64,000 nucleotides of DNA, taken from the NCBI RefSeq assembly GCF_018614875.1, contig NZ_JAGGNW010000033.1, positions 1 through 64,000 on the forward strand. The letters run 5' to 3'. The first letter of the stretch is position 1. The number at the start of each line of letters is the position of its first letter. The DNA comes from Variovorax paradoxus (GTDB lineage Bacteria > Pseudomonadota > Gammaproteobacteria > Burkholderiales > Burkholderiaceae_C). Below, in pieces: positions 1 to 8,255 of this stretch. The notes under the pieces were generated by a model. It was not told the origin of the DNA, did not search any database, and was given only the letters and a program-made list of their open reading frames with translations. A program made the position numbers and the translations under genes.

Positions 1-543
1 CGGCGGCACCGCGGGCGCGCTGGCCACGGCGGCGTCGCTGCCGCCCCCGCCGCCGCCGTTGCTGCGCGGCGCCTCGCGCAGGCGCTCGGTGATCAGCGCT
101 TCCATCGGATCGATGGCTTTTTCGGGGTAGAGGTCGAGCACCAGCCGGTGCCTGTACGCGGCGATCGGCGCGAGCGAGAAGACCTGCGGCACCACCGCCT
201 GCTTGAGGTCGAACACGATGCGCACCACCTTCGGCGCGTTCTGGCCGACGCGCAGGCCGTTGATGTACGGATCGCCGGGCTTGATCTTGCCGACCAGTTC
301 GCGCAGTTCGGGGTTGAGATCGATGCCTTCGATGTCCACTGCCAGCCGCGGCGGACTGCCGACGACCAGTTGCTGCGAATGAAGCCGCGCGTCGGACTCG
401 ATGGTCACGCGCGTGTAGTCGGCCGCAGGCCACACGCGCACCGCGAGGATGGTGGCGCCGCGCGCGATCTGGTGCACGCCGAGCATCAGCGCGATGCTGC
501 CGCCCTGCAGCAGCACGCGCCGCTTGAGGCCGCTGGCCTTCAT
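1..543 (-). CDS. amiC: N-acetylmuramoyl-L-alanine amidase, N-terminal part (AMIN domain)
   Basis: This is the first 181 codons of a periplasmic cell-wall amidase that cleaves the peptide stem from MurNAc during daughter-cell separation. The gene runs off the left edge, so the zinc-dependent catalytic Amidase_3 domain is not seen. The N-terminus has a twin-arginine-like signal (LKRRVLLQGG, then a hydrophobic stretch), as known for E. coli AmiC. Residues about 30-140 read as an AMIN septal-targeting domain (VWPAADYTRVTIES, then LAVDIEGIDLN). A Gly-rich, Ala/Pro-rich linker begins near residue 160. The ATG overlaps the tsaE stop as ATGA, so the two are probably translationally coupled. The tsaE-amiC order is common in proteobacteria. 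Confidence 0.88.
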   Translation of the reverse strand, partial: MKASGLKRRVLLQGGSIALMLGVHQIARGATILAVRVWPAADYTRVTIESDARLHSQQLVVGSPPRLAVDIEGIDLNPELRELVGKIKPGDPYINGLRVGQNAPKVVRIVFDLKQAVVPQVFSLAPIAAYRHRLVLDLYPEKAIDPMEALITERLREAPRSNGGGGGGSDAAVASAPAVPP

Positions 544-1049
544 GCGCCGAGGTGCGCCAGCAAGTCGCTGCCGCGGGGAGTGTTCGCCAGAAGGGTCACG
601 CTGCGTGTGTCGTCTGTCATTGCTTCTATTTTAATAGCGAGGTCGGCAATTGGTGTGCGCCCGGCAGCGTTTTCTGGCCATTCTGCAAGCTTGAGCCCCG
701 GTCCGGCGAAAATGTCGCGGAACCCGGCGTCGTCCCACTCGCGCGGATCGTTGAAGCGGTAGAAGTCGAAATGGAAGATGGCAAGGCCGTCGGGCGCTTC
801 GTGCGGTTCGACCACCGCATAGGTCGGGCTTTTGATGCGGCCCTCGATGCCGAGTGCGCGCAGCAGGTGGCGCACGAAGGTGGTCTTGCCGGCGCCGAGC
901 TCGCCATGCAGCGCGATGAAGGCATTGCGCAGCGCGGGCGAGGCCGCCAGCGCGCGCGCGAAGGCGCCGGTGTCGTGCTCGCTGCGCCAGTGCAGCGTGC
1001 GGCCGGAATTCTTCGGCGTTTCTACAATGGGCAAGTGATCGTCAACCAT
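540..1049 (-). CDS. tsaE: tRNA threonylcarbamoyladenosine biosynthesis ATPase TsaE
   Basis: TsaE is the P-loop ATPase partner of TsaB/TsaD in making t6A at position 37 of ANN-decoding tRNAs. The 169-aa product has a Walker A motif (GELGAGKT, residues 49-56), the family motif SPTYAVVEPHE, and the FHFDFYR and ..LAEWPENA stretches typical of the family. The ATG at 1049 would overlap the queG start on the opposite strand by 15 bases. An in-frame TTG at 1034 would remove the overlap and abut queG exactly. The conserved domain begins well downstream, so homology cannot decide. It is followed by amiC through an ATGA overlap. Confidence 0.9.
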   Translation of the reverse strand: MVDDHLPIVETPKNSGRTLHWRSEHDTGAFARALAASPALRNAFIALHGELGAGKTTFVRHLLRALGIEGRIKSPTYAVVEPHEAPDGLAIFHFDFYRFNDPREWDDAGFRDIFAGPGLKLAEWPENAAGRTPIADLAIKIEAMTDDTRSVTLLANTPRGSDLLAHLGA

Positions 1050-2162
1050 CCACTCGTTGCTCGTATTCAGGCATTGGCCCGGGAACTCGGATTCTCCCAA
1101 ATCGGAATCGCGGGCGTCGATTTATCGAGCGCCGAGCCAGGTCTGATGCAATGGCTGGCCCATGGGTTCCATGGCGAGATGAAATACATGGCAACGCATG
1201 GCACGCGCCGCGCGCGGCCGGCCGAACTGGTGCCGGGCACGGTGAGCGTCATCACGGCGCGCATGGACTACCTGCCGCGCGACACGCCGTTGGACGATTG
1301 GCAGGCCGTGGAGTTCGACCGCCTTGCGCGCCCCGGCGAAGCCATCGTCTCGGTCTATGCGCGCGGCCGCGACTATCACAAGGTGCTGCGTGCGCGGCTG
1401 GCCACGCTGGCCGAGTGCATTGCCGAGGAAGTGGGCCCGTTCGGCCATCGCGCCTTCACCGATTCAGCGCCGGTGCTCGAAGCCGAGCTCGCGTCCCGCA
1501 GCGGCCAGGGCTGGCGCGGCAAGCACACGCTGGTGCTCGACCGCAGTGCGGGCTCGATGTTCTTCCTGGGCGAAATCTACGTCGACATGGCACTGCCCGA
1601 AAGCGAGCCGGTCAGCGCGCATTGCGGCAGCTGCAGCGCCTGCATCGACATATGCCCGACAAAAGCCATCGTCGCGCCGTATCGGCTCGATGCGCGGCGC
1701 TGCATTTCGTACCTGACCATCGAGCACGGCGGACCGATCCCGCAGGAGCTTCGGCCCTTGATGGGAAACCGCATCTACGGCTGCGACGACTGCCAGCTGA
1801 TCTGTCCGTGGAACAAGTTCGCGAAGAAGAGCGCGCTGCCCGATTTCGACGCGCGCGAAGGGCTGACCGGCCAGGCACTGGCTTCGCTCTTTGCCTGGAG
1901 CGAGGAAGATTTTCTGCGCTTCACCGAAGGCAGTCCCATCCGGCGCATCGGGCATGAACGCTGGCTGCGCAACATCGCCGTGGCGCTGGGAAACGCGCTG
2001 CGCGCGGGCGAGAGCGGCGCCGCGGAGGCCCTGGCCACGCGGGCCTCGGATCCGAGCGAACTGGTGCGGGAGCATGTGGCATGGGCGCTGGCGCAGCGCC
2101 CCGCACCGGCTACCGCGGCAAGGCCAGGGCAAACGGCAGGCTCGCCATCCCCAGCAGCGTAG
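1035..2162 (+). CDS. queG: Epoxyqueuosine reductase QueG
   Basis: QueG reduces epoxyqueuosine to queuosine in tRNA, the last step of Q biosynthesis, using cobalamin and two 4Fe-4S clusters. The 375-aa product has the N-terminal cobalamin-binding DUF1730 region. A bacterial-ferredoxin-like double cluster follows, with CGSCSACIDICP and later CDDCQLICPWNKF. The C-terminus has HEAT-like sequence (ASDPSELVREHVAWALA). The best start is GTG at 1035, just upstream of the conserved LVARIQALARELGF. The last 53 bases overlap the convergent AEC transporter gene, and the Pro/Ala-rich C-terminus there looks unconstrained. Confidence 0.92.
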   Translation: MIVNHPLVARIQALARELGFSQIGIAGVDLSSAEPGLMQWLAHGFHGEMKYMATHGTRRARPAELVPGTVSVITARMDYLPRDTPLDDWQAVEFDRLARPGEAIVSVYARGRDYHKVLRARLATLAECIAEEVGPFGHRAFTDSAPVLEAELASRSGQGWRGKHTLVLDRSAGSMFFLGEIYVDMALPESEPVSAHCGSCSACIDICPTKAIVAPYRLDARRCISYLTIEHGGPIPQELRPLMGNRIYGCDDCQLICPWNKFAKKSALPDFDAREGLTGQALASLFAWSEEDFLRFTEGSPIRRIGHERWLRNIAVALGNALRAGESGAAEALATRASDPSELVREHVAWALAQRPAPATAARPGQTAGSPSPAA

Positions 2163-3027
2163 ACAGCGTCACGAGCCCCGCCACGTACGGCCCGTTGTAG
2201 CCCATGCGTGCTGCCAGCACATAGGCGCTCGAAGCCGTGGGCACCGCGGAAAACGCCATCAGCACGGACGCCTGCGTCGCGTCCAGCCGCAGTGCGAGAG
2301 CCAGGCCCCACGCCACCAGCGGCAGGAACAGATGCCGTATGGCAAGCACCGACACCGCCAGCACCTTGCCGCGCCCCAGGGTCGCGAACTGCATGCCCGC
2401 GCCCGCGGCCAGCAGGCCGAGCGCGAGCGATGCGGCGCCGATGCGCGTGAGCGTCGGCGTGGCCCAGTTCGGAACGGTGAAGCCCAGCACGTTCGCCAGC
2501 AGTCCGGCCAGCGTGGCAACGATCAGCGGGTTGCGCACCAGCTGCCGCGCGAAGCCGCTCTGCGCATGCCGCGCCATCGGCCAGACGGCCGCGATGTTGA
2601 ACATCGGCACGCACACGCCGATGAGCACCGCGATCAGCAGCAGGCCCTGCGCACCGGCCAGCCGCTCGGCGAGCGCAAGACAGATGAAGGAGTTGAAGCG
2701 GAACGCGATCTGCGCGCTGGCCGCATGATCGCGGCGGTCGATGTGCGGGCCGAGGCCGGGCACGTAGGGCAGCGCATAGGCCATCGCGATGCCGCTGATG
2801 CCGACGCCCACGCCCGCGGTGAGCAGGCTCGAGGTGGCGGCAAAGTCGAGCGGGCTGCGCACGATCGAGTGAAACAGCAGCACCGGAAATAGAAAATAGT
2901 AAACCAGGCTCTCGACCTGGTCCCACACGCGGCGGTCGAGCGCTGTGTAGCGGCAAAGCAGCCATCCGATGGCAATGAGCGAAAAATCCGGGAAGAGCAG
3001 TTGGGCAAAGTTCACCGCTTCGAGCAT
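2110..3027 (-). CDS. AEC family (auxin efflux carrier-like) permease
   Basis: A 305-aa inner-membrane protein of the AEC/malonate-type transporter family. The chain is mostly hydrophobic helices, with an N-terminal FSLIAIGWLLCR segment and two five-helix halves. The conserved C-terminal half includes VLMAFSAVPTASSAYVLAARMG, which resembles the NxxP/SAP region of family members. Relatives export or import small organic acids, but nothing here fixes the substrate. The start at 3027 is followed at once by LEAVNFAQLLFPDFSL, a typical family N-terminus. Its 3' end overlaps queG in antisense. Confidence 0.85.
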   Translation of the reverse strand: MLEAVNFAQLLFPDFSLIAIGWLLCRYTALDRRVWDQVESLVYYFLFPVLLFHSIVRSPLDFAATSSLLTAGVGVGISGIAMAYALPYVPGLGPHIDRRDHAASAQIAFRFNSFICLALAERLAGAQGLLLIAVLIGVCVPMFNIAAVWPMARHAQSGFARQLVRNPLIVATLAGLLANVLGFTVPNWATPTLTRIGAASLALGLLAAGAGMQFATLGRGKVLAVSVLAIRHLFLPLVAWGLALALRLDATQASVLMAFSAVPTASSAYVLAARMGYNGPYVAGLVTLSTLLGMASLPFALALPR

Positions 3028-3129
3028 AAACCGTGGCCGCCCATGGGTAATCCACAGCACGGGCGGGGGTCGAAGCCGCTAGCATCCGGGGCTTTGGTTT
3101 TTCGACAACAGTCAATCAAGGAGTTATAG

Positions 3130-4104
3130 ATGCAACGTCGTCAATGGGGTGCCATGGTGGGGGCCGCCGCGCTGCTCGCGGCCGCGGGCCAGAGTTTCGC
3201 GCAGGGTTATCCCAACAAGCCGGTCGAACTGAGCGTTCCCTTTGCACCGGGTGGCACGACCGACATCGTGGCGCGCGTGATTTCCGATCCGCTCGGCAAG
3301 GTGCTGGGCCAGCCGGTGGTGGTGATCAATCGCGCGGGCGGCGGCGGCATCGTGGGCGCAGCCGAAACCGCGCGCGCCACGCCCGACGGCTACAAGCTCG
3401 GCGTTGCCACGGTCTCCAGCACGGCGGCCAATCCGGCCATCAACCCCAAGGTGCCGTACGACCCGATCAACGACTTCACGCCGATCATCAACATCGCGGC
3501 CACGCCCAACATCATTGCGGTGAACCCGAGCTTCCCGGCCAAGAACTACGCGGAGTTTGTGGCCGAGCTCAAGAAGAACCCCGGCAAGTATTCGTATGCC
3601 TCGTCGGGCACGGGCGGCATCGGCCACCTGCTGATGGAGCTCTACAAGAGCCTCACCAACACCTTCGTCACGCACATTCCCTACCGCGGCGCGGGCCCGG
3701 CCCTGAACGACGTGGTGGCCGGCCAGGTGCCGATCATTTTCGACAACATCCCGTCGGCCATGCCCTTCATCACCAGCGGCCGGCTGATTCCGATCGTGGT
3801 GTCGGCGCCGCAGCGCCTGGCCGCGCTGCCCAACGTGCCGACCTTCAAGGAAGTGGGGCTCGAGCCGGTCAACCGCATGGCTTACTACGGCATCCTCGGC
3901 CCCAAGGGCCTGCCGAAGGAAGTGGTCGACAAGATCAATGCCGGCGTGAAGAAGTCCGTGGAAGACCCGGCCGTGAAGAAGCGCATCGAAGACACGGGTT
4001 CGCTGATCGTGGCCAACACGCCCGAGCAGTTCGCCGCCCAGATCAAGGCCGAGTACGAGGTCTACAAGCAGGTGGTGGCGAAGCAGAAGCTCAAGCTGGA
4101 CTGA
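3130..4104 (+). CDS. Bug family (TctC-like) periplasmic substrate-binding protein
   Basis: A 324-aa exported binding protein of the Bug/tripartite tricarboxylate transporter receptor family, which usually binds carboxylates. It has a cleavable signal peptide (to SFAQG, about residue 25). Family motifs are VPFAPGGTTDIVARV, NRAGGGGIVGA and THIPYRGAGPALNDVVAGQ. A good ribosome binding site (AAGGAG) lies 7 bases before the ATG. No TctA/TctB membrane genes are adjacent, so it is an orphan receptor, as is common in Bordetella and Comamonadaceae. A strong terminator follows at 4124. Confidence 0.9.
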   Translation: MQRRQWGAMVGAAALLAAAGQSFAQGYPNKPVELSVPFAPGGTTDIVARVISDPLGKVLGQPVVVINRAGGGGIVGAAETARATPDGYKLGVATVSSTAANPAINPKVPYDPINDFTPIINIAATPNIIAVNPSFPAKNYAEFVAELKKNPGKYSYASSGTGGIGHLLMELYKSLTNTFVTHIPYRGAGPALNDVVAGQVPIIFDNIPSAMPFITSGRLIPIVVSAPQRLAALPNVPTFKEVGLEPVNRMAYYGILGPKGLPKEVVDKINAGVKKSVEDPAVKKRIEDTGSLIVANTPEQFAAQIKAEYEVYKQVVAKQKLKLD

Positions 4105-4123
4105 GCCTCGCCCACTCTGCCGA

Positions 4124-4151
4124 AGCCGCCCGCGCCACGGGCGGCTTTTTC
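4124..4151 (+). terminator. Rho-independent terminator
   Basis: Perfect 9-bp GC-rich stem AGCCGCCCG / CGGGCGGCT (4124-4132 with 4138-4146) around a 5-base loop, followed by a T-rich run TTTTTCTTTTT. It ends the Bug-protein transcript and separates it from xerD. Confidence 0.9.
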
Positions 4152-4171
4152 TTTTTGTTATCTTGCAGCGC

Positions 4172-5083
4172 ATGACCGAGGCCGCCGCCACACAAACTCC
4201 CGAGATCGACGACTTCATCGATGCCCTCTGGCTCGAGGACGGGCTGTCGAAGAACACACTGGCCGCCTACCGCCGCGACCTCGCGCTGTTCGCGCAATGG
4301 CTGGGCAGGCAGCGCAGCGGCGGTGCGCTCGACACGGCGCAGGAGTCCGACCTGCAGGCCTACATGGGCGCGCGCCTGTCGACCAGGGGCAAGGCCACCT
4401 CGGCCAACCGGCGGCTCACAGTGTTCAAGCGCTACTACCGCTGGGCGCTGCGCGAGCGGCGCATCGCGGCCGACCCGAGCATCCGGCTCGCGCCCGCGCG
4501 GCAGATGCCGCGCGCCATCAAGACACTGTCGGAAAAACAGGTCGACGACCTGCTGGCCGCGCCCGACGTCGAAACGCCGCTCGGCCTGCGCGACCGCGCG
4601 ATGCTCGAGCTGATGTACGCCAGCGGCCTGCGCGTGAGCGAGCTGGTGGCGCTCAAGGTCATCGACATGAGCCTGAACGACGGCGTGCTGCGCGTGCTCG
4701 GCAAGGGCAGCAAGGAGCGCCTCGTGCCGTTCGGCGGGGAGGCGCGGCGCTGGATCGAGCGCTACCTCGAGGAGTCGCGCCCCGCCATCCTCGACGGGCA
4801 GCAGACACCCGACCTCTTCGTGACCGCGCGCGGCGCGGGCATGACGCGCGTGATGTTCTGGATCATCGTGAAGAAGCAGGCCGCGGCGGCCGGCATCCAT
4901 GTGCCGCTGTCGCCGCACACCCTGCGCCATGCCTTCGCCACGCACCTGCTGAACCACGGCGTGGATCTGCGCGCGGTGCAATTGCTGCTCGGCCATGCCG
5001 ACATCTCCACGACCACCATCTACACCCACGTGGCGCGCGAACGGCTGAAGCAATTGCATGCCGCACACCACCCACGCGGCTGA
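4172..5083 (+). CDS. xerD: Tyrosine recombinase XerD
   Basis: A 303-aa site-specific recombinase that with XerC resolves chromosome dimers at dif during division. The N-terminal SAM-like core-binding domain spans about 10-100. The catalytic domain has all six expected residues: R154 (SGLRVSEL), K178 (GKGSKERLVP), H249 and R252 (SPHTLRHAFATHLL), H275 (LLGHADISTT) and Tyr284 (IYTHV). The full length and lack of phage genes point to a housekeeping Xer, not an integrase. The choice of XerD over XerC is by overall likeness. The ATG at 4172 is preferred over an in-frame TTG three codons upstream. Its end overlaps the next gene by 26 bases. Confidence 0.85.
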   Translation: MTEAAATQTPEIDDFIDALWLEDGLSKNTLAAYRRDLALFAQWLGRQRSGGALDTAQESDLQAYMGARLSTRGKATSANRRLTVFKRYYRWALRERRIAADPSIRLAPARQMPRAIKTLSEKQVDDLLAAPDVETPLGLRDRAMLELMYASGLRVSELVALKVIDMSLNDGVLRVLGKGSKERLVPFGGEARRWIERYLEESRPAILDGQQTPDLFVTARGAGMTRVMFWIIVKKQAAAAGIHVPLSPHTLRHAFATHLLNHGVDLRAVQLLLGHADISTTTIYTHVARERLKQLHAAHHPRG

Positions 5084-5825
5084 GCCGCTGCTGCCCGCAC
5101 CGCCGCGCATCGGCTGTGCGGGCTGGAGCCTGCCGCGTGCGCTGTGGCCGGAATTCCCGCGCGAAGGCTCGCATCTGCAGCGCTATGCACAGCGCTTCGG
5201 CGCGGTCGAGATCGACACGTCGTTCTACCGGCCGCATCGGCGCGAGACCTACGAGCGCTGGGCCGCGAGCACGCCTGGCGCCTTCCGCTTCGCGGTCAAG
5301 CTGCCCAAGGCCATCACGCACGAGCGGCGGCTCGCCGATGCGATGCCGGCCTTCGATGAATTCCTTGCGCAGGCCGCGGGGCTGGGCGACAGGCTCGGCT
5401 GCCTCGTGGTGCAACTGCCGCCGAGCCTTGCCTTCGACGAAGGCCTGGTCCGGCGGTTTCTTGCCGATGTGCGGCAAAGGCATGCCGGGGCGGTTGCGCT
5501 CGAACCGCGGCATCGCAGCTGGTTCGCGCCCGCGGCCCAATTGTTGCTGTCGCGTTTGCGGGTCGCACGCGTGCTGGCCGATCCGGTGCTGTTCGACGAG
5601 GCCGCATCGCCCGGCGGATGGCCCGGCCTCGTCTACCTGCGACTGCACGGATCGCCGCGCCGCTACTGGTCGGCCTACGACGATGCACTGCTGGCGCGGC
5701 TAGCGCAGCGCCTGGTGCAAGCGCGCGAGGAGGGCGCCGAGTGCTGGTGCGTCCTCGACAACACGGCCGGCGGCGAGGCGGTCGGCAATGCGATGACACT
5801 CGCGCGCCTGGTTCAGAATCGCTGA
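5058..5825 (+). CDS. DUF72 (YecE-like) TIM-barrel protein
   Basis: A 255-aa protein of the DUF72 family, whose biochemical role is not settled. It has the family hallmarks: IGCAGWSLPR at the N-terminus, FGAVEIDTSFYRPH, FRFAVKLPKAITHERRL, LVVQLPPS, ALEPRHRSWF, and the C-terminal VYLRLHGSPRRYWSAYDD with CWCVLDNTAGGEAVGNA. It overlaps the end of xerD and is probably co-transcribed with it. The neighbourhood gives no clear hint of its job. Confidence 0.85.
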   Translation: MPHTTHAAEPLLPAPPRIGCAGWSLPRALWPEFPREGSHLQRYAQRFGAVEIDTSFYRPHRRETYERWAASTPGAFRFAVKLPKAITHERRLADAMPAFDEFLAQAAGLGDRLGCLVVQLPPSLAFDEGLVRRFLADVRQRHAGAVALEPRHRSWFAPAAQLLLSRLRVARVLADPVLFDEAASPGGWPGLVYLRLHGSPRRYWSAYDDALLARLAQRLVQAREEGAECWCVLDNTAGGEAVGNAMTLARLVQNR

Positions 5826-5849
5826 TTCATTCAGCTTTCCTTGAGATCC

Positions 5850-6821
5850 ATGCATTTCCCGTTCAAGCCGTCATGGCTCTTCGCCAGCGTGGCACTCTGC
5901 GCTGCCGCCGGTGCCCAGGCCCAGGCCATTCCCAAAACCATCCGCCTTATCGTGGCGTATCCCGCAGGCGGCGTCAGCGACGTGGTCGCGCGTGCACTCG
6001 GCGACAGGCTCGCCGCGCAGCTGGGCACCACGGTGGTGGTCGACAACCGGGCCGGCGCCAGCGGTGCCATCGGCATGGACGCCGTCGCCAAGGCCGCGCC
6101 CGATGGCGCAACGCTGGGCTTCTCGGCCATCAGCCCGCTGGTGCTGAGCCCGCACCTCGGCAAGCTGCCCTTCGATCCGCTGAAGGACATCGCGCCGGTC
6201 GCGAGCGTGATGTATTCGCCGGTGCTGCTGATCGCCACGCCGGCGAGCAAGGCCAGGGACTTTCGCGCGCTGATCGCCGATGCCAAGGCGCAGCCCGGCG
6301 CGGTGCGCTGGGCCACCTCGGGGCCGGCATCGCTCGGCCACATCGTGCTCGAGCAGGTGAGGGCGGCCACGGGCGTGGACATCACGCACGTGCCCTACAA
6401 GGGCGGCGGCCAGCAGCTCAACGACGCGCTCGGCGGGCAGTTCGAGATTCTCTCGAGCAATGCGAGCCCGACGCTCACCTCGCACATCCAGTCGGGCAAG
6501 CTGCGTCCGCTGGCCGTGGGTGCGCCCGCGCGGCTCGAGAGCCTGCCGCAGGTGCCCACGCTGGGCGAGCTGGGCTACAGCGCGGCGAACATCAACTCGG
6601 TGTTCGGCGTCTTCGCGCCCGCGGCCACGCCGCCTGCGTTGATCGCGAAGTACAACGCCGAGATCAACAAGGCGCTTGCCAGCCCCGAGCTGCGCGCCAA
6701 GCTCACGGCCACCGACAACGTGCCGACTGGCGGCACCCCCGCGGCCTTTGCCAAGGAGATCGCCTCGGAGTTCGAAGGCAACGGGCGCATCGTCAAGGCC
6801 GCGAACATCAAGGCCGATTGA
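5850..6821 (+). CDS. Bug family (TctC-like) periplasmic substrate-binding protein, second copy
   Basis: A 323-aa paralogue-type Bug receptor with a signal peptide ending near AAGAQAQA. It has VAYPAGGVSDVVARALG, DNRAGASGAIGMDAVAKA and THVPYKGGGQQLNDALGGQ. Overall length and motif order match the Bug protein at 3130, but the sequences are clearly diverged, so this is not a recent tandem duplication. The ATG at 5850 gives a normal signal peptide. An in-frame TTG at 5841 is less likely. No transporter membrane subunits are nearby. Confidence 0.88.
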   Translation: MHFPFKPSWLFASVALCAAAGAQAQAIPKTIRLIVAYPAGGVSDVVARALGDRLAAQLGTTVVVDNRAGASGAIGMDAVAKAAPDGATLGFSAISPLVLSPHLGKLPFDPLKDIAPVASVMYSPVLLIATPASKARDFRALIADAKAQPGAVRWATSGPASLGHIVLEQVRAATGVDITHVPYKGGGQQLNDALGGQFEILSSNASPTLTSHIQSGKLRPLAVGAPARLESLPQVPTLGELGYSAANINSVFGVFAPAATPPALIAKYNAEINKALASPELRAKLTATDNVPTGGTPAAFAKEIASEFEGNGRIVKAANIKAD

Positions 6822-6920
6822 CCCTGCGGCTTGCATCGGCGGCGGGCAGGGTATTGCCACCCTCCTCGGGTGCGTCTGAATAGGTCGAGAATGCGCGCTC
6901 AGGCATTACAAGGAACACCC

Positions 6921-7397
6921 ATGGCGGCACTCCCCGACCACACCGGCGCCAAGCGCGCGCTGTACCTCGAAGACCTGTCGGTCGGCGACCGCTTCCAGAG
7001 CGGCGAGCACGCGCTGGACGCGGCGCAGATCAAGGCCTTTGCGCGCCAGTTCGACCCGCAGCCCTTCCATACCGACGAAGAGGCCGCGAAGAACACCTTC
7101 TTCGGCGGCCTCGCGGCCAGCGGCTGGCACACGGCGGCACTCACCATGAAGCTGCTGGTGGAAAGCGGCCTGCCGCTGGCCGAGGGCGTCATTGGCTCGG
7201 GCGGCGAACTGCAGTGGCCCAAGCCGACGCGGCCCGGCGACGTGCTGCATGTGGTGGGCGAGGTGATCGAGATCGTGCCTTCGCGCTCCAAGCCCGGCCG
7301 CGCGATGGTGACCATGCGCTGCCGCACGCTCAACCAGTATGGCGACGTGGTGCAGAACTTCACGCCCAAGCTGGTCGTGCACGCCCGGCCTTCGTAG
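6921..7397 (+). CDS. MaoC family dehydratase
   Basis: A 158-aa hot-dog-fold protein of the MaoC/R-specific enoyl-CoA hydratase type, which hydrates trans-2-enoyl-CoA thioesters. The hydratase-2 motif is intact (FDPQPFHTDEEAA, with the catalytic Asp and His), followed by the GLAASGWHTAALTM helix. The start is ATG 6921, with AAGGAA about 8 bases upstream. An alternative ATG at 6891 lacks a good ribosome binding site. It ends nine bases from the convergent DUF455 gene. The actual substrate is unknown. Confidence 0.85.
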   Translation: MAALPDHTGAKRALYLEDLSVGDRFQSGEHALDAAQIKAFARQFDPQPFHTDEEAAKNTFFGGLAASGWHTAALTMKLLVESGLPLAEGVIGSGGELQWPKPTRPGDVLHVVGEVIEIVPSRSKPGRAMVTMRCRTLNQYGDVVQNFTPKLVVHARPS

Positions 7398-7405
7398 GCC
7401 GCGGT

Positions 7406-8218
7406 TCAGTCTTTGCCGCCGGCCGAGAGTGCGCGCAGTTCCTCGGCGCTGAAGCCCGCACGTGCGCGGGCTTCGAGGTTGAAGGGCGGCTTCAGGCGCG
7501 GCGCTTCGTAGCGCGCCACGAGTTCGGGGTAGGTCGCCTCGGGATCGCGGCCCTCGCGTTCGCAGAGCCAGCGGTACCAGTGGTTGCCGATGGCGACATG
7601 GCCCACCTCGTCGCGCAGGATCATGTCGAGGATCTCGACCGCACGCAGCGCATCGGGCGTGTCGACGCGCTTCAGCTTGGCCTGGATCAGCGGCGTGGCG
7701 TCGAGCCCGCGTGCTTCGAGCGTGCGCGGCACCAGCGCCATGCGCGCGAGCACGTCGTCCCTGGTTTTCTCGCACATGCTCCAGAGCCCGTCGTGGCCGG
7801 GGAAGTCGCCGTAGCGCCAGCCCATGTCCTGCAGGTGCGCATGCAGCAGCGTGAAGTGCTGCGCCTCTTCGTCGGCCACGCGCAGCCAGTCGCGGTAGTA
7901 GGCCTCCGGCATGCCGTCGTAGCGCCAGACCGCATCGAGCGCGAGGTTGATGGCGTTGAACTCGATGTGGCAGATCGAATGGATCAGCGCGGCGCGGCCT
8001 TCGGGCGTGAAGGGCGAACGCTTTTGCACCGCGGTGGCGGCCACGCGCAGCGGACGTTCGGGGCGGCCGGGCACACCGATGTCATCGCCCACCGCGCGCA
8101 GGGGTTCAGTTGCTATGGAATCGGTAGCGGCTCGCGCAGCGGTGGCGCGCGTTGCCGCCACCTTTTCTTCAGGATCGGTGAGTCGCAGCGCGGCCAGCGC
8201 GCTCAATCGGGGGTGCAT
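7406..8218 (-). CDS. DUF455 ferritin-like protein
   Basis: A 270-aa ferritin-like di-metal protein of the DUF455 family (relatives of MiaE-type hydroxylases; role not established). It shows a four-helix set of carboxylate/His ligands: IEFNAINLALDAVWR, then VADEEAQHFTLLHAHL, and MILRDEVGHVAIGNHWYRWL. The ATG at 8218 is chosen because the upstream extension would run toward the divergent carbonic anhydrase gene. The two starts lie only 37 bases apart, so their promoters must be compact or overlap coding sequence. Confidence 0.82.
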   Translation of the reverse strand: MHPRLSALAALRLTDPEEKVAATRATAARAATDSIATEPLRAVGDDIGVPGRPERPLRVAATAVQKRSPFTPEGRAALIHSICHIEFNAINLALDAVWRYDGMPEAYYRDWLRVADEEAQHFTLLHAHLQDMGWRYGDFPGHDGLWSMCEKTRDDVLARMALVPRTLEARGLDATPLIQAKLKRVDTPDALRAVEILDMILRDEVGHVAIGNHWYRWLCEREGRDPEATYPELVARYEAPRLKPPFNLEARARAGFSAEELRALSAGGKD

Positions 8219-8255
8219 CCCTACAATTCTAGTTTTTGCCTCCGGAGACTCCACG

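Noticed and set aside
4172..5083. xerD as a phage or island integrase
   Set aside because: It has the length and motifs of a housekeeping Xer protein. No attachment site, tRNA gene, excisionase or phage gene is adjacent.
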